A stretch of DNA of 25,152 nt from Pseudoneurospora amorphoporcata (lineage: Eukaryota > Ascomycota > Sordariomycetes > Sordariales > Sordariaceae): contig MU859372.1 of NCBI GenBank assembly GCA_033297205.1, positions 1 to 25,152 of the forward strand. The letters are read 5' to 3'. Every line of letters begins with the position of its first letter. The stretch's first letter is position 1. Below are positions 1 through 10,529 of the stretch, piece by piece. Position numbers and translations under genes: made by a program. Under the pieces are notes generated by a model. It saw nothing but the letters and a program-made list of their open reading frames with translations, was not told where the DNA came from and ran no database searches.

Positions 1-1394
1 AGTCTGGAAGCTAGACTGGGCATGACTAAATACACGAAAGGTGTGCGGGAAAGAAGGAATGCCAAGCCTGCCAAACAGAGGCGAGCCGGGCGAGCTGAGG
101 AAGGCCAGTGGCCTACAGGGTGGTCTGGAGAACCCCCGGCAGGCACAGGCCTAGCGCATGGAAGCCAGGCATTACCTCTGGGCGCCAGACCCATGACAGC
201 TGCCTTCTTATCCCATTTACGCTTGATATACAATACCACATTCTTATTGACATAGAAGATACAAAGCTATGACCGCGCCTATAGATAAACTCGCTTAATA
301 GCTACCCTCATTACTGTATTGTAGTCTATAATCGTAATAGATAAGAGTTTAGCGCTAATGGCTTGACGACGAGCATTAACTTAATCTATCAACCAATTAA
401 ATCTCTCTTGCCGTTCGTTATTGACAAGGCCAAAACCGTAGCTAAAAGCATGCCCACCACCAGTCATGCTAATAATCTGAAAGAAAGCAAGACTCTTGTT
501 GTTAGTGTTATACGTATTATCGTACATTTGGACCGTTGGGTTTTAGCGCTAAAGCTCCTCGTACCATAGATCACTCCAAAAGAGAGTAGTCAGTTTACTA
601 TGCTCATCAGTACTGCCGTTAGCCTAGTTGACCTCAAAGTGGACCTCTTTCTCTTCCAGCAGCTTAATTGTTAACTAGAAGGGATTGTAACCGCTGTTGT
701 GTTCCCTCCTGAGCCTATATCGAAGGTTCTCAAATTGTCTAGTAGTAAAATAAAGATCTAGAAATTGGTTGCGTAAGTCGAAGGCAATTTCACGGTTCCT
801 CATAGTAGGGCGGTTGAGGTACTGTGTGACAAAGATCTTGTGCTCAGCTTGAAAGACCCCGCGAACTTGTATTTTGAGGCTGGCAGCGTGGTTATAACTG
901 TCACATCCCTCCCTGATTTCAAAGGTCCACTTTCTAAAGTTTGTCTTTAATGCCTTTGCAACGCCTCTTTAAAGACAATTACGTTTAGCAGTAAACGTAT
1001 TCCTACTATAGGCAACGAAAGGACGAATCTTGCTAGCGGTACACAAAAAGTCGACTATATTGTAGCCAAAGTCTTTCACGAAGTTGGTAGACCGCGTTTT
1101 GACAAGCTGGTAACCGCCCTGCTCTTTACTTCACTAACTAACTACCTTGGCGAGGTCATCGAAGTTGTCAAACTGTGCTGAAAAGAGGGGATGAGGCTTG
1201 TCATTGTCGTCTTCTTCTTCTTCATCGATATCTATAGACTCTGAGGTAGACTGCGGCGACGTGACCTGGGTAGACGTAGGCTCGATAGTATAAGGTACTT
1301 GAAGACTGGGCGCAAAAGCACTAGGCTCAGAGGTATTAGGTACAGCGGGGTTGAAGAGGGGGGTCAATAAGACTATAGAGGATGTGAGCGCCAC
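1..1394 (-). pseudogene. Mutator-like (MULE) transposase pseudogene, partial
   Basis: Read on the minus strand from 1394 towards the window start, one frame carries MULE transposase features. First comes an acidic N-terminal segment (EEEEDD near 1200). A FAR1-like region with KWTFEIREGCDSYNHAASL follows at about 870-940. The first catalytic Asp lies in MYDNTYNTNNKSL (about 490-527), then GHAFSYGFGLVNNERQE, a second Asp in IIDYNTVM (about 310-330), and CIFYVNKNVVLYIKRKWDKK (about 200-260). The last motif has Tyr where MULE proteins usually carry His after Cys-Ile-Phe. The codons checked at 1394, 527, 521 and 326 share one frame, and the frame is interrupted about ten times by stops with no frameshift found. 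It is therefore a dead copy inactivated by point mutation. The C-terminal part is off the left edge, and no terminal repeat could be placed. The family call is confident; the subfamily is not. Confidence 0.8.
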
Positions 1395-1809
1395 GGTCGC
1401 ATGCGCCCGTCAGCTGAGTCACTACATCGGTCATCTACATCGCGATTAGCTGGGAAAACGCACAGAAAAATAATAGATTATTCCGTACCGTCGACAAATG
1501 CTAGCGCTTTGTTTACTTAATAATATCTAATAATACGCAACGTAGTAGATTGAAGGATTACAATGTAGTGATGTATGCGATGGTAGTTTGATAAAGGAAG
1601 CAGTGCGACAAGGCACTAGTGCTGGTGCTAGAAAATCATAAGTTAGACTGCCTAGTCTGGGCTGGTCTGAGCGTTCAGACTAGAGTGGCCAGTGCAGTAC
1701 GACTGTAGGGGTCTGAACGTGTACTGGGCTAAAATTTAGGAGCTTAGCAGGCATGGTACGACCTAGACTGGTGCGGGACTATGGCAGGTCGCCAGGGTTT
1801 AGGTTATGT
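1395..1809. other. Gene-free spacer between two dead transposon frames
   Basis: I see no open frame or RNA here. Around 1650-1680 there are short repeated AGTCTG/CAGACT words that could be worn terminal or subterminal transposon repeats, and a CTAGACTGG word recurs at about 1762 and near position 11. No convincing inverted repeat pair can be delimited by eye. Confidence 0.4.
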
Positions 1810-2700
1810 ATAGGAAAAAAATGTGGATCCACGTGCGAGTAGAGTTTTGCTAACGTGCGAGTAGCGCTTCTCTTATTAATAGTCTTTTTAGGAGCGGATT
1901 TCCTACTATTCTTTATAGCCTCTCCTTATCCTTCTATCCCTAGGTTAAATTATTTATTATTATTAGGAACGTCTTCTTCAATAAATTTATTATTTAATAT
2001 AGCCGCAAATACTATACCTTTAAATAAGGAGGTACGACCTTTTTTCTAAATAGTATTCGCCGTTACTACTTTATAAAAGTCCTTAACTATAGTACAGAAT
2101 AAGATTTTAAATCTAAATCTTTTTTAATCTTTTTATTATACTAAAATTAATATATTTCTACTTAATTAGTATAGGGAGAGGATCTAATCATGTTATAGAA
2201 TTCGAAAAATTAGAGGTTAGGTTCGTCAGCGCTAGGGATCTACTAGGTAATATAGAGGGCTATAACAGTTTCTTATTAAAAGGTTTAATTAAATTAATTA
2301 GAATTTCTTCTAATAAGCCGTTTGAAGACGTTAAGGAGAGTAGCCCTAGCGAATTTCTTCGCTTCGTAATCATTAAAGGCAACGGATTTATAGAAGTTAT
2401 TATATTATTCATATAACTTAATATATTTAGTAAAGTTAATTTTATAATATTAATCTCCAACGGTCTTAGTTATCTAACAATTTAATATATTTTTTTTAAT
2501 ATTAAAATCTAAAATAGCTTTAATAGTAGTACACTAGTTCTATTTCTCAGTTATATAGTTACAATAATCGCGCTCGTTGTAGAAGCTGTAAATCCGCACC
2601 ATATTAGAAAATTCTTTTAGTTAAGCCTTCTCCTTTTTAAAGGATTCGTTAAGGGGTACTTCGCTTTAATAGTCAGCGATGCTAGGTTCCGCTAATTCGA
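1810..2700 (-). pseudogene. AT-rich dead reading frame of unknown transposon or gene
   Basis: On the minus strand a single frame runs from about 2700 down to 1810. It has protein-like stretches such as FNDYEAKKFARATLLNVFKRL (about 2305-2370), GEYYLEKGRTSLFKGIVFAA (about 1995-2060) and SRKSAPKKTINKRSATRTLA (about 1860-1920). From 2510 to 1810 alone I count 14 in-frame stops, each of which could come from a Gln or Arg codon by C-to-T change, and no frameshift. I do not recognise the family; the basic C-terminal part would fit a DNA-binding protein, but that is a guess. It could be a transposon gene or a decayed duplicate of a host gene. Upstream, at 2700-2940, the sequence is too AT-rich to read further. 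Confidence 0.55.
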
Positions 2701-3007
2701 TTGGCTAAGGTATATAATTATTTGAATTAATATATTTCTAGAGGCTGAAATTTTAAATTTAGAAAATAAAAGCGTCTTCCTAAGCGGGCTAGTTTTTAAG
2801 TACGTTAAATATAACAACGTTATTAAATTTAATTATAATAAATATTATTACTTTAATTTTTAACTTATTGAATTATTAATAGTTTTAACGATTGAATTAA
2901 TAAGATTCTTAATTATAAAATTATAGATTTAAATATAGGGGGTTCAACGTAGTTGTCTTGAGTATATGCTCTGGTGCTAATCCGCACCCGGCTCGATATC
3001 TAGCATC

Positions 3008-3016
3008 TATATAAAT
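3008..3016 (+). promoter_or_regulatory. TATA box candidate (TATATAAAT)
   Basis: TATATAAAT lies just inside the normal-composition DNA next to the AT-rich island. A second, weaker TATATAT lies at 3057-3062. Either could serve the gene starting at 4235, which would then have a leader of about 1.2 kb. The distance is long, so an intervening leader intron or another start site is equally possible. Confidence 0.35.
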
Positions 3017-4234
3017 CCCGCAGCTAATCTGCTCCCAATCCCGTGACTATGCACGTATATATCCCCTGGCCGTCTTGACAACCTCCCACTGCCGTGGACT
3101 CTTCCGCTGCCCTCCCGTCTCTGCCCGCCTGCAACCTCTCTTCACCTTTGTTTTTGGGCTGCCGGCTCTCCGCTTGGCTGCCCGTAAGGTTTCAGCGAAT
3201 CCAGCTTGTCGTCTTAAGCGCAGGCGGCGTTCCTCCCCTCCCACAAACCCTCAAAAGTGCACCAAAGCCCAGATCGTACAGTAGCCGTCTTCTCGACCTA
3301 CCTCTAGCTCCAGCTTCCATCCTTCTCACTGGCTGCCCGTCCCATAGCTCTCCCACCTGGACGACAACCCAGCAAGACTCGGCGCTGAGTGGAAGAGAAA
3401 GAATTGGGTCGGCTTGTTTTATCATTACGTAGATTTTGATTTTCCTTCTGGCCACCACTTCATCTGTTGGCTATTTGTTTTCTCCTTCGTTTCTGGCTGT
3501 GGTTTTGTTTCTTCGTTTCATCTCTTTCCAGAAATCCTACATCTTTGTCCATCTCTCACCCAGTCCTTCGGTTGGAAGCTTCGATCTGCGATCCGCGAGT
3601 CACAAACCTAGCACAGCATCTCGGCCGCTTTGAAAGGCCCAGAGAATACTCCAAAACAAATCGAACCGAGCCTCCATCTTCGGCGCCAGCATCGCCGGCA
3701 CCCCACTTGCCAGCAAGCCTCCAAGGTCGCATCTTCTGGCCGGCTCGTGGCTTGATTGTCCTTGGACCCATTCCCGGAGCCGCACAAGGTTGAATAGAGC
3801 TTGAACATTATCGTCCTGCTCTAAAGTACGCCTACGTCTAGTCTGCCTCAAGGGATCAATATCCATCACCGACAGGCACACCACATATATCAGCTTGATC
3901 AGCAGCAGTCCAGATCCAAGCACAAAATTTCCTTTCGGTCCACGAGCACATCGAACCGCGGCGCATTCCATCGAGCTGATAGCAACAACCAATAGACAAC
4001 GACATCATATCCTGTATCACGGCTTAGGACGCAGCTACACAGTGTGGTCTATCCTCCACGACATTTTATGCCGCACCGAGTGTGGTGTCAACGTTCACTC
4101 GAGCTCACACAGGCCTACACGCAGCCACTCCTCTGGCAGCTCCCGTTGGACGTTCTTGGAAGGCCAGCGTGAGCCTTGTATTAAGGGCTCCTTCTGGCTT
4201 GCAGTGCGGGTTGGCCATTGCAACCACCCCCGCA
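3017..4234 (+). promoter_or_regulatory. Pyrimidine-rich upstream and leader region
   Basis: This 1.2-kb stretch is rich in C and T on the plus strand (for example 3070-3140, 3290-3360 and 3430-3560), as is usual for promoters and leaders of filamentous ascomycetes. All open frames in it are short and overlap on both strands, and none has recognisable domain content. The frame of the downstream gene stays open back to about 4082 but has no ATG before 4235. Leader introns are possible; none can be fixed without transcript data. Confidence 0.45.
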
Positions 4235-6748
4235 ATGGCTCTTGAGGCACCCTTGCGATCATCGACTGGAAGCTTTAAATCCATCTACTCTCCATACACA
4301 GAAATGTCGCTCTCGGCGGGTCCAGATTCCCCGCTGCCTGCTCAGTTTATGGCGTACGATTTCCTCCCTATCGATTTCTCAGCCTAGTCTAACTAACTGA
4401 CTTTTTCAACCTTCAGCTCGTCATCGGCCTCCGATTCCCAGTCACTACGTCCTGCCTCCTACATCAGACCCAACTCGGCACATCTGCTCCTAAGTCCGAC
4501 TAGCGATATTGTCGGTCCATCTCCGGTGACGTCGAATGGTACCGAGACCACAGAGATCGAGGACGACGAGGCAGAGGAACATGCTGGGCAGGGGCACGGG
4601 CAGCATGGTCATCACTCGGTTAGTTCAGTCTCCTGGCGTGATATTGAGCTCAAACTTCGATGCTGACGAGTAATATATTTCGAAGCTTATGATGCTGCGG
4701 ACGAATCTACCGGACCACATACGGAAATCTATGGGTGATGAAGTCGTCTCTGTGATACATGCGCCACCAAGCTTTGAGAATTGGGTATGGTTCCCTCACA
4801 GGCATAAAGAGAACGCAACTAATGCTGACTTGAACTGGGGACAGAAATCAAGTGATAACTACTCAAGATCCAGCGTCTCAAACTCTGTCAGCGCCGCCAG
4901 TGCAGAAAGCAGTACCATCAGCCCGCCAGCCAGCGAAGCCTCGACGGTATGAACAACGCCTGCTTTTATAATCGCCGTATAACTAAACGAGACCCAGGCA
5001 CAATCCCCTCCGACCCACTCCCTTCCCATGGTCAACACCAACGTGAAGCCGGTAGCATTCGGCCTGGACGCACCGACACCTCAGGCTCAGAGATTGGAAG
5101 ACGTCTTTGCCAGCGAGAATACCAGGATGAGGTCTAGCACTGCGAGTAGCTTGGAACGTGAGTATGCACATGTTACTTGCTCAGAAGCGCACGGCTGATT
5201 ATTTAAAGTCATACCAGAAAGCCACGAAGGGGATCAGCGATACGAAGACGCCGACGATTTTCTCACTGCCGAAACTACTCCGAGTGAACAAACCGAGATT
5301 CAGGCCCTTTCAGCAGCTCTAGAAGAGTGTTGGACGCTTTGCAATACTCTTGCGAACCTCAGTTCCATACACCGCGAACGTGTCTTCAATAGCTCCGGGA
5401 CTCCGGACGCTCACGAGAAAGCGTGGAAGAGCTGTTGGAAACTCTGCAAAAGACTTTATCAGAGCAGAAATGATTACCCCGAGTCTCACAACATCGCCCG
5501 GACTAACCTAGATCTTTGCCGTGACTTTTGCCAGTCATTGTTCGATGTACGGCAAAAGAAAGACGAGGTAGCTGATTCGATACTGAGAGTGAGCTTTGAG
5601 CTAAACAACCAGTACGTAATTGTCGTCTTGTCGTTATCATTACAGAGGCTAACATGTTATGCAGTTTATATACCGCCCAAGACACTCAAAGCCTTCCCGA
5701 GGCGTTTAGGGAGCGGACTTTGGACTTTTACATTACATTATGCCACCGACTTATGAAACAGCGAAATGATTCGCCCGAAGAGACTGACTCGCTTCTACGA
5801 GCTTGCTGGGCGCTGGCAGAGATGTTGTTTAGCCTTCGACAAAACCGTCGTGATGGTAAAGCACCAGACGAAGAGCTTTTGGGATCCGCAGTTCAGGCGT
5901 GCTGGGAGTTGTGCGATATCTTCCGGGAGGGTTGGACACAAATTCGACCTGATCGAGGAACACCCCGACCGAGCCACATCAACTTCTTCTCTCCTGGAAG
6001 TTATGGGTTACAGAGCCTCTTATCCAACCATCAGTCTGATTCCCGATCCAACGCCGGCAGCCGTGCCTCAATGCGCTCGAAACGTGAAAGCCTCCGGAGC
6101 CTCAGCGACCTAACCGATCGACCACGCAACAAGCCAATCATACCCGAGACTCCAGTTACCGAGTTCGAAGACACACCAGTTTCGCCAGATGCCAGCCCTC
6201 AGATGCCTAACATCATGGTACTCGGGCCATCCAACGACCGCAGCGACTCGCGCGGAGGGCGCTGGTCAAGCAGCGCTTCGAACCTTTCGGGGTACAGTCA
6301 GAGCAGTCAACACACGTCTAGCACCGCCACCACTGCTACTGCCACCATTGAGGATATGAACATCACCCGCATCAAGGTTCTGATAGTCAAAGCTGCCATG
6401 AACATTGGTTTCAGTCGGGAAACTGCGGCAGCGGACGGGAAAGGCGGTTCTGCGGCCTTGCAAACATTTGTCAAGAGCTTGCCTACGGGATCTTTCGGCT
6501 CGTTACCGATGCATGCCACGTTATTGCAAAATTACAAGAACCTGGTGCTAACCGATTCCGCATTCCGAGCCTCCGCTAGTCTTCCGCCGCGAGGGAAGCG
6601 CATCAGCGCCATCGAAATTGCGAAGAGCGTCAACTGGATGATGATGAGGTCTGGACAGTACAGCTTTTTGAAAGATCTTTTCAGGCTTGTGTTCGGCTTC
6701 CAGGTTGAGGATGCTGAAAGCAGGAAGAACGCATCTGTTGCGGTTTGA
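4235..6748 (+). CDS. Conserved fungal protein of unknown function, 722 aa, seven exons
   Basis: Proposed exons are 4235-4353, 4417-4618, 4686-4784, 4845-4946, 4998-5157, 5209-5611 and 5665-6748, a total of 2169 nt in frame. Introns are 51-67 bp with GT...AG ends and CTAAC/CTGAC-like branch sites. The start is the first in-frame ATG (CGCAATGG). The N-terminal third is low-complexity (Ser-, Glu/Asp-, Gly/His-rich). A middle helical region (about residues 260-450) repeats a Cys-Trp motif: EECWTLCNTL (C268), KSCWKLCKRL (C303), RACWALAEML (C409) and QACWELCDIF (C441), with related LC motifs at 331 and 388. A Ser/Thr-rich linker leads to a C-terminal domain beginning near MNITRIKVLIVKAAMNIGF. I see no signal peptide, membrane segment or catalytic motif. 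It resembles a Pezizomycotina protein family labelled DUF7624, but this is from memory and uncertain. The least certain junction is intron 1. Confidence 0.85.
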
Positions 6749-7766
6749 GAGTTGCTCTAAGTAGTAACGGAACCAAAGCATCTGAGGAGCACGCAGTGGA
6801 TTTGGGACGACAAACATGGACGTTCTCCTATGTTCACCTCAACAGTGAGCACAGCTGGGAGGCCTCAGGGTCTTTTCAGATCCCGTCCCCTCCAGCTACA
6901 AGCTGGCCGGGTACGAATGATATCAAACCTACGATCTCTCAACCAGCTTCGTCCCTTCGCCGCATTGGCATCGAGCACCACAGCATGGTCGAAGGTGTCG
7001 AGTCACCAGTCGACTGCGCAACACGAAACTGCCTCACGGCTCACATTAACAGCCCAAATGATGGGGCAGAATAGATGTACTTCTCGTCTACTTGGAAGCG
7101 CAAGCAAACACCTCGTAGGCATATTTACCACACAATAACATGGTCTTGGATATCAACTATCTGAGCAGCCCACACATCTCGGTTAGGTACTCTACCACGC
7201 CGTTCTCACGGCAAGGATCAACCGGCATTTTTGTACATTTCTCTTGGAAGGAAAGTCTTCAGTTTGGGCATGTCTGTCACTGTCCACTACCTTCATTTGG
7301 AACATTTTGGAAACTCGGGCTTAGGCGCTTGGGGGTTATCTGTCACAACTGTAGCCTTGCTTTCTAATAGGAATGATGTCGGACGCTATATACCCCCTTT
7401 ATTTGTTAGAGAATGAATGAGGTGGAACGAAGGGCGGTGGCATCGGGGCGTTGAGTCCTGTAGCGTTTTTACTGCCTGGGTTAGTCAAATGAATGATATT
7501 TGCTTGTATTTCCAGTGTTGAAAGGCTATTATCCTTTGCCATCCGCTCGGTTGCGCGCCAAACCTTGGCTTACTCGCATTCCTTTGTGTACCCATAATGA
7601 AATGTCGAACGCATTTGGGGATTGGGGAAAGGGTTGGTGTTCATGATGTCAACAAGCCGCCTTTCATCAGTCCCATGCCATCCCTCGGCCCTACCCTCTA
7701 CAGTGTACGCACCATATAAGGTCCGGCACTAGGCCCTAATTCAACACGGCAACTAATTGGCCAAAT
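6749..7766. other. 3' region and gene-free stretch
   Basis: The sequence just after the stop at 6746-6748 is presumably the 3' untranslated region of the preceding gene. Open frames on both strands here are short and without recognisable motifs. The first few hundred bases keep a coding-like composition, so an unusual alternative 3' end cannot be excluded. I see no repeat or RNA gene before 7767. Confidence 0.4.
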
Positions 7767-7894
7767 GGTCGAGCGGTTCCTTGTAATGAAAACATTGCCG
7801 GTGTGCGTGGTACCCGTGGTACAGTTCTCGTAGGTCGCAGCTGGAGCGTGGTGGTTCAGTCCACCAAGATCTCACTGGGCGACTGAGGTTTTTG
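7767..7894 (+). ncRNA. Putative Pol III small RNA, copy A (type 2 promoter; SINE possible)
   Basis: The segment starts with an A-box-like TGGTCGAGCGG (7767-7777), has a B-box-like GGTTCAGTCC (7854-7863), and ends in TTTTT (7890-7894), a Pol III stop signal. It shares four long colinear blocks and the 3' end with the copy at 13712-13838: the A box, AAACATTGC (7791-7799), CGTGGT (7807-7812), GGTACAGTTCTCGTAGG (7819-7835) and CTGAG plus T-run (7884-7894). The B box sits in a perfect hairpin, TGGTGG with CCACCA around a six-base loop (7850-7867). GTAATG can pair with CATTGC around AAAA (7785-7800). It is not a tRNA, because no acceptor stem closes. It may be a small structured RNA or a tRNA-derived SINE head. 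Confidence 0.5.
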
Positions 7895-8610
7895 CGATCC
7901 TTTACATTTTTGGCTATGCTTTAAAAAGCTGTGGGCGCGTTATGTGCATTTTGTCTTGCCTTTTTGGGTGTCTTTGGTCCAAGTTCATCTCTTGTTTGGT
8001 ATAGTAAATGTAACGAAGGGTAACTATATCTTGCTTTAATGTCTGCTTCGATGTTTTGGTATGGCGACTGTTAGAGGTAAATATTACTTATCGTCAGATA
8101 GATGGAGCAAGTACGTACTTAGGTAGTCAAAGGATCGATGAAGTTATACCACCACACTACACTATATACACAAAAGACCTGCCAAAACCCTCGAACAGGC
8201 CTTCGTTATAGACAATTCATGAGAGAATGGGTGCGGAAATCAAGATAAGGTAAGTACTGTACGTACCTATCCAAAGTAAAGGGACAGCAGGCAAGGCCGC
8301 TTCCCAATGCAAATGTCGAAAGAGGAAGGAATCCCAAGATCGCATCGGCATAGCCCTAGGAGCCTGACGGCTTCAACTATAGGATTCCAACCATCGTCTG
8401 CTTGAACTTAAGTTCTTCGAGAAGTGCATAGGATGTTCTTAGATCCAGTAGAGATGTCTAGGTCTAGTATCTGATCAGTTTGAGAACTGAGGTGGCAGCT
8501 CTTCATACTCCGGATCTTAGCCTCATGAACAACAACATGGTACGACAAAAAGAAGCTCAAGCGGGGAGAATAAATAGGAAGGGCAGCCACCTAAGAAGCT
8601 CCAGTCGAGG

Positions 8611-8621
8611 CGATGACGTCG
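8611..8621. promoter_or_regulatory. CRE-like site CGATGACGTCG, copy 1
   Basis: CGATGACGTCG contains the TGACGTC core bound by bZIP factors of the ATF/CREB type in fungi. The same 11 bases recur exactly 150 bp downstream at 8761-8771. No neighbouring gene can be assigned with confidence, so function is only suggested by the exact repetition. Confidence 0.3.
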
Positions 8622-8760
8622 CAGGGCGCGCAGACCAGACTGTGGACAACCAACGATCGTAACAGCATTAATTACTGTACTCAGAGAGCGCGAAAGCAGG
8701 ACGGCAGAGCTCGCTCAATGTCAGCATAGCCTTGATGGCTAGCTGCGGAGCAGCTACCTA

Positions 8761-8771
8761 CGATGACGTCG
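8761..8771. promoter_or_regulatory. CRE-like site CGATGACGTCG, copy 2
   Basis: Exact second copy of the 11-base CRE-like word found at 8611-8621. A pair of identical sites in non-coding DNA suits a promoter or enhancer, perhaps for a minus- or plus-strand transcript that I cannot define. Confidence 0.3.
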
Positions 8772-9898
8772 TCCAGCTACGGTAATCGAGAGAGAGCAAC
8801 CTAATGGACGAGCGAGCGAGCCACTGGCTGGTTTGCGAACCACTCGTTGCTAGACAGAGGCCGGGGAGATAAAGGATAACCAGCCAGATGGCATTCAGGA
8901 CGTGGCCAACGAGCACTTTCCAACCCTACATAGGTAACTACGACCTACCTACCGGGAGACAGTTACCATGACTTGAGCTTAAGACTCGAGTTGCTGAGAG
9001 GGTTGATACCTCTAGCTGACGAGCGGAAGCGAAAGCTGAAGGCTGAATGATATAGAACTGGTGTTTCGTCGACGAAGTTATCGAGCTCGTAAAGCAGACT
9101 GGACTTGAGTGGACGCCGTGGCAACGAGGTCGTCGTCGCGGTTTAAGTCTAATTGGGGCCATTGTTCTTTGAAACCATATTTCTATTTTCCTATCCCGGA
9201 TTCGACAGAGTAATCTTTGTGTTGGAGACAATCGTATGTAGTAACAAACAGTCAGGGGCGATAATGGGGATGTAGACCTAAATATGGACCTCGATCTTCC
9301 ACAGCAAAAGCCAACGGAACCCGTGGTGAGTAATAGGACGTGTTTAATCTTCCTGAATTGAAAAATAAAGCCGGGTAGTGACCATGGAGGAGGAGTCAAA
9401 CTCGGGTGAACTTCAGGGACTGCAAAAATCACTTCTTCCTCGCACCCCGAGCGCGCAGCCCAAGTATGCAATGAAAGGGGTGGGGGTGGTGAAGCCTCGT
9501 CCTCAACAGAGTAATCGGAATCGAATTGTGCAGCCTCATTCTCCCCCGCCTCGAAAGGGGAGAAGGACGGGGCATGCACGCTGCGTATTGCACTCAAGTG
9601 ATTTCATTCACAAGCTTCGTAATGGCCCTCCCAGAGGAAACGCTGGAACTAACCCACAGTCGCAAGCGACCAAGGCGGCCCAGCGCCCTGCTTTTCTGAT
9701 GCCAATTACAGACGCGAGGATCGCGCGCAGACCGTTGCCGGCAGAGCCAAATCACCAGGTGGACCTGATGATATAAAGGCTGAAGTGAAGCGATTTCTCC
9801 GAATTTCTCATATGCCTGGTAGAAAGGTGTGAAAGAAACGCTTGCGCGAGTCTCTCCGTTCGTAGCATAGAAACGCAGCGTTGAAGAGGACGAGAGTT

Positions 9899-9941
9899 CA
9901 CGGGGAGAGGAAGAAAAGAGAAAGAGAGAGGAAAGTGGAAC
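9899..9941 (-). promoter_or_regulatory. Pyrimidine tract on minus strand, possible core promoter
   Basis: On the minus strand this is an almost pure C/T run (CTCTCTTTCTCTTTTCTTCC and similar), like those just upstream of start codons or transcription starts in filamentous fungi. It could mark a minus-strand transcription unit running from about 9900 towards 8900, divergent from the methyltransferase gene at 10739. I could not build a coding model there: conceptual exons are broken by stops. It may be a non-coding transcript or simple low-complexity DNA. Confidence 0.2.
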
Positions 9942-10529
9942 AGTTCCAGAAAATTGTTTGGGGTCAAAAAAAAGAGAATTGAGGCTCTGTGCCTTTGCGT
10001 CAGGTTCGGCCAATCATACGCACAGTTTGTCCAAAAGACCCACCCAAAATTGCGGACGCTGAGGCAGCGGGCAGCTGCTGACGCCTGGGGCTTGGCACTG
10101 ATTGCCTATCGATATGGTCCTTGCCAAATCCCGCGTCAAAACTGGAACCTGGAACGGATTGAAATGCTGGCGGGACCGTGGTGAGTCCCCACCGATCCAA
10201 GAAATGGAGTCCCACTCATATCGTCAGTAACAAAGTTCTGTGAAAAGCGACGCCATGGCCGTCCTCACAAGGGGGTGGGTCACCGCTTGCGACCCTGGTC
10301 CTATCACGGACTCAACCGTTATCCTTCCAGAATCCGGACATGCTTCCCCCGGCCAGACCGTCGTCCCCCGGTCTCTGCGATAACCTCTCACGTCCCCGGT
10401 TCCCCCAGGTTTGCCGCGCCAAAATGGGGAAGGCGAGAAAAAAAAAAAGTTGACGGGAAGAAATGGTGAGGCACTTCTTGGGTAAGGGTACCTGGTGTGT
10501 ATGTTTGATGATATGAATTAACAGTCCCA

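Larger units (their letters stand above)
1..2960. mobile_element. Decayed, RIP-like transposon island
   Basis: This stretch holds two dead reading frames, both on the minus strand, and becomes extremely AT-rich between about 1850 and 2940, with many TAA and ATT runs. The base composition then returns abruptly to the mixed, pyrimidine-rich type of the neighbouring gene region. The stops inside both frames are of the kind made by C-to-T change of CAA, CAG or CGA codons. That is the known outcome of repeat-induced point mutation in filamentous ascomycetes. The island continues beyond the left edge of the window, so its full size is unknown. RIP is inferred by eye; I did not compute dinucleotide indices. 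Confidence 0.8.

Noticed and set aside
22..255. Plus-strand 77-codon open frame at the window start
   Set aside because: It lies antisense to the MULE transposase frame and shows no independent features.
8938..9597. 219-codon minus-strand open frame
   Set aside because: Longest frame in the gap, but it has no ATG at its beginning, no recognisable domain and mixed composition; adjoining conceptual exons are broken by stops.
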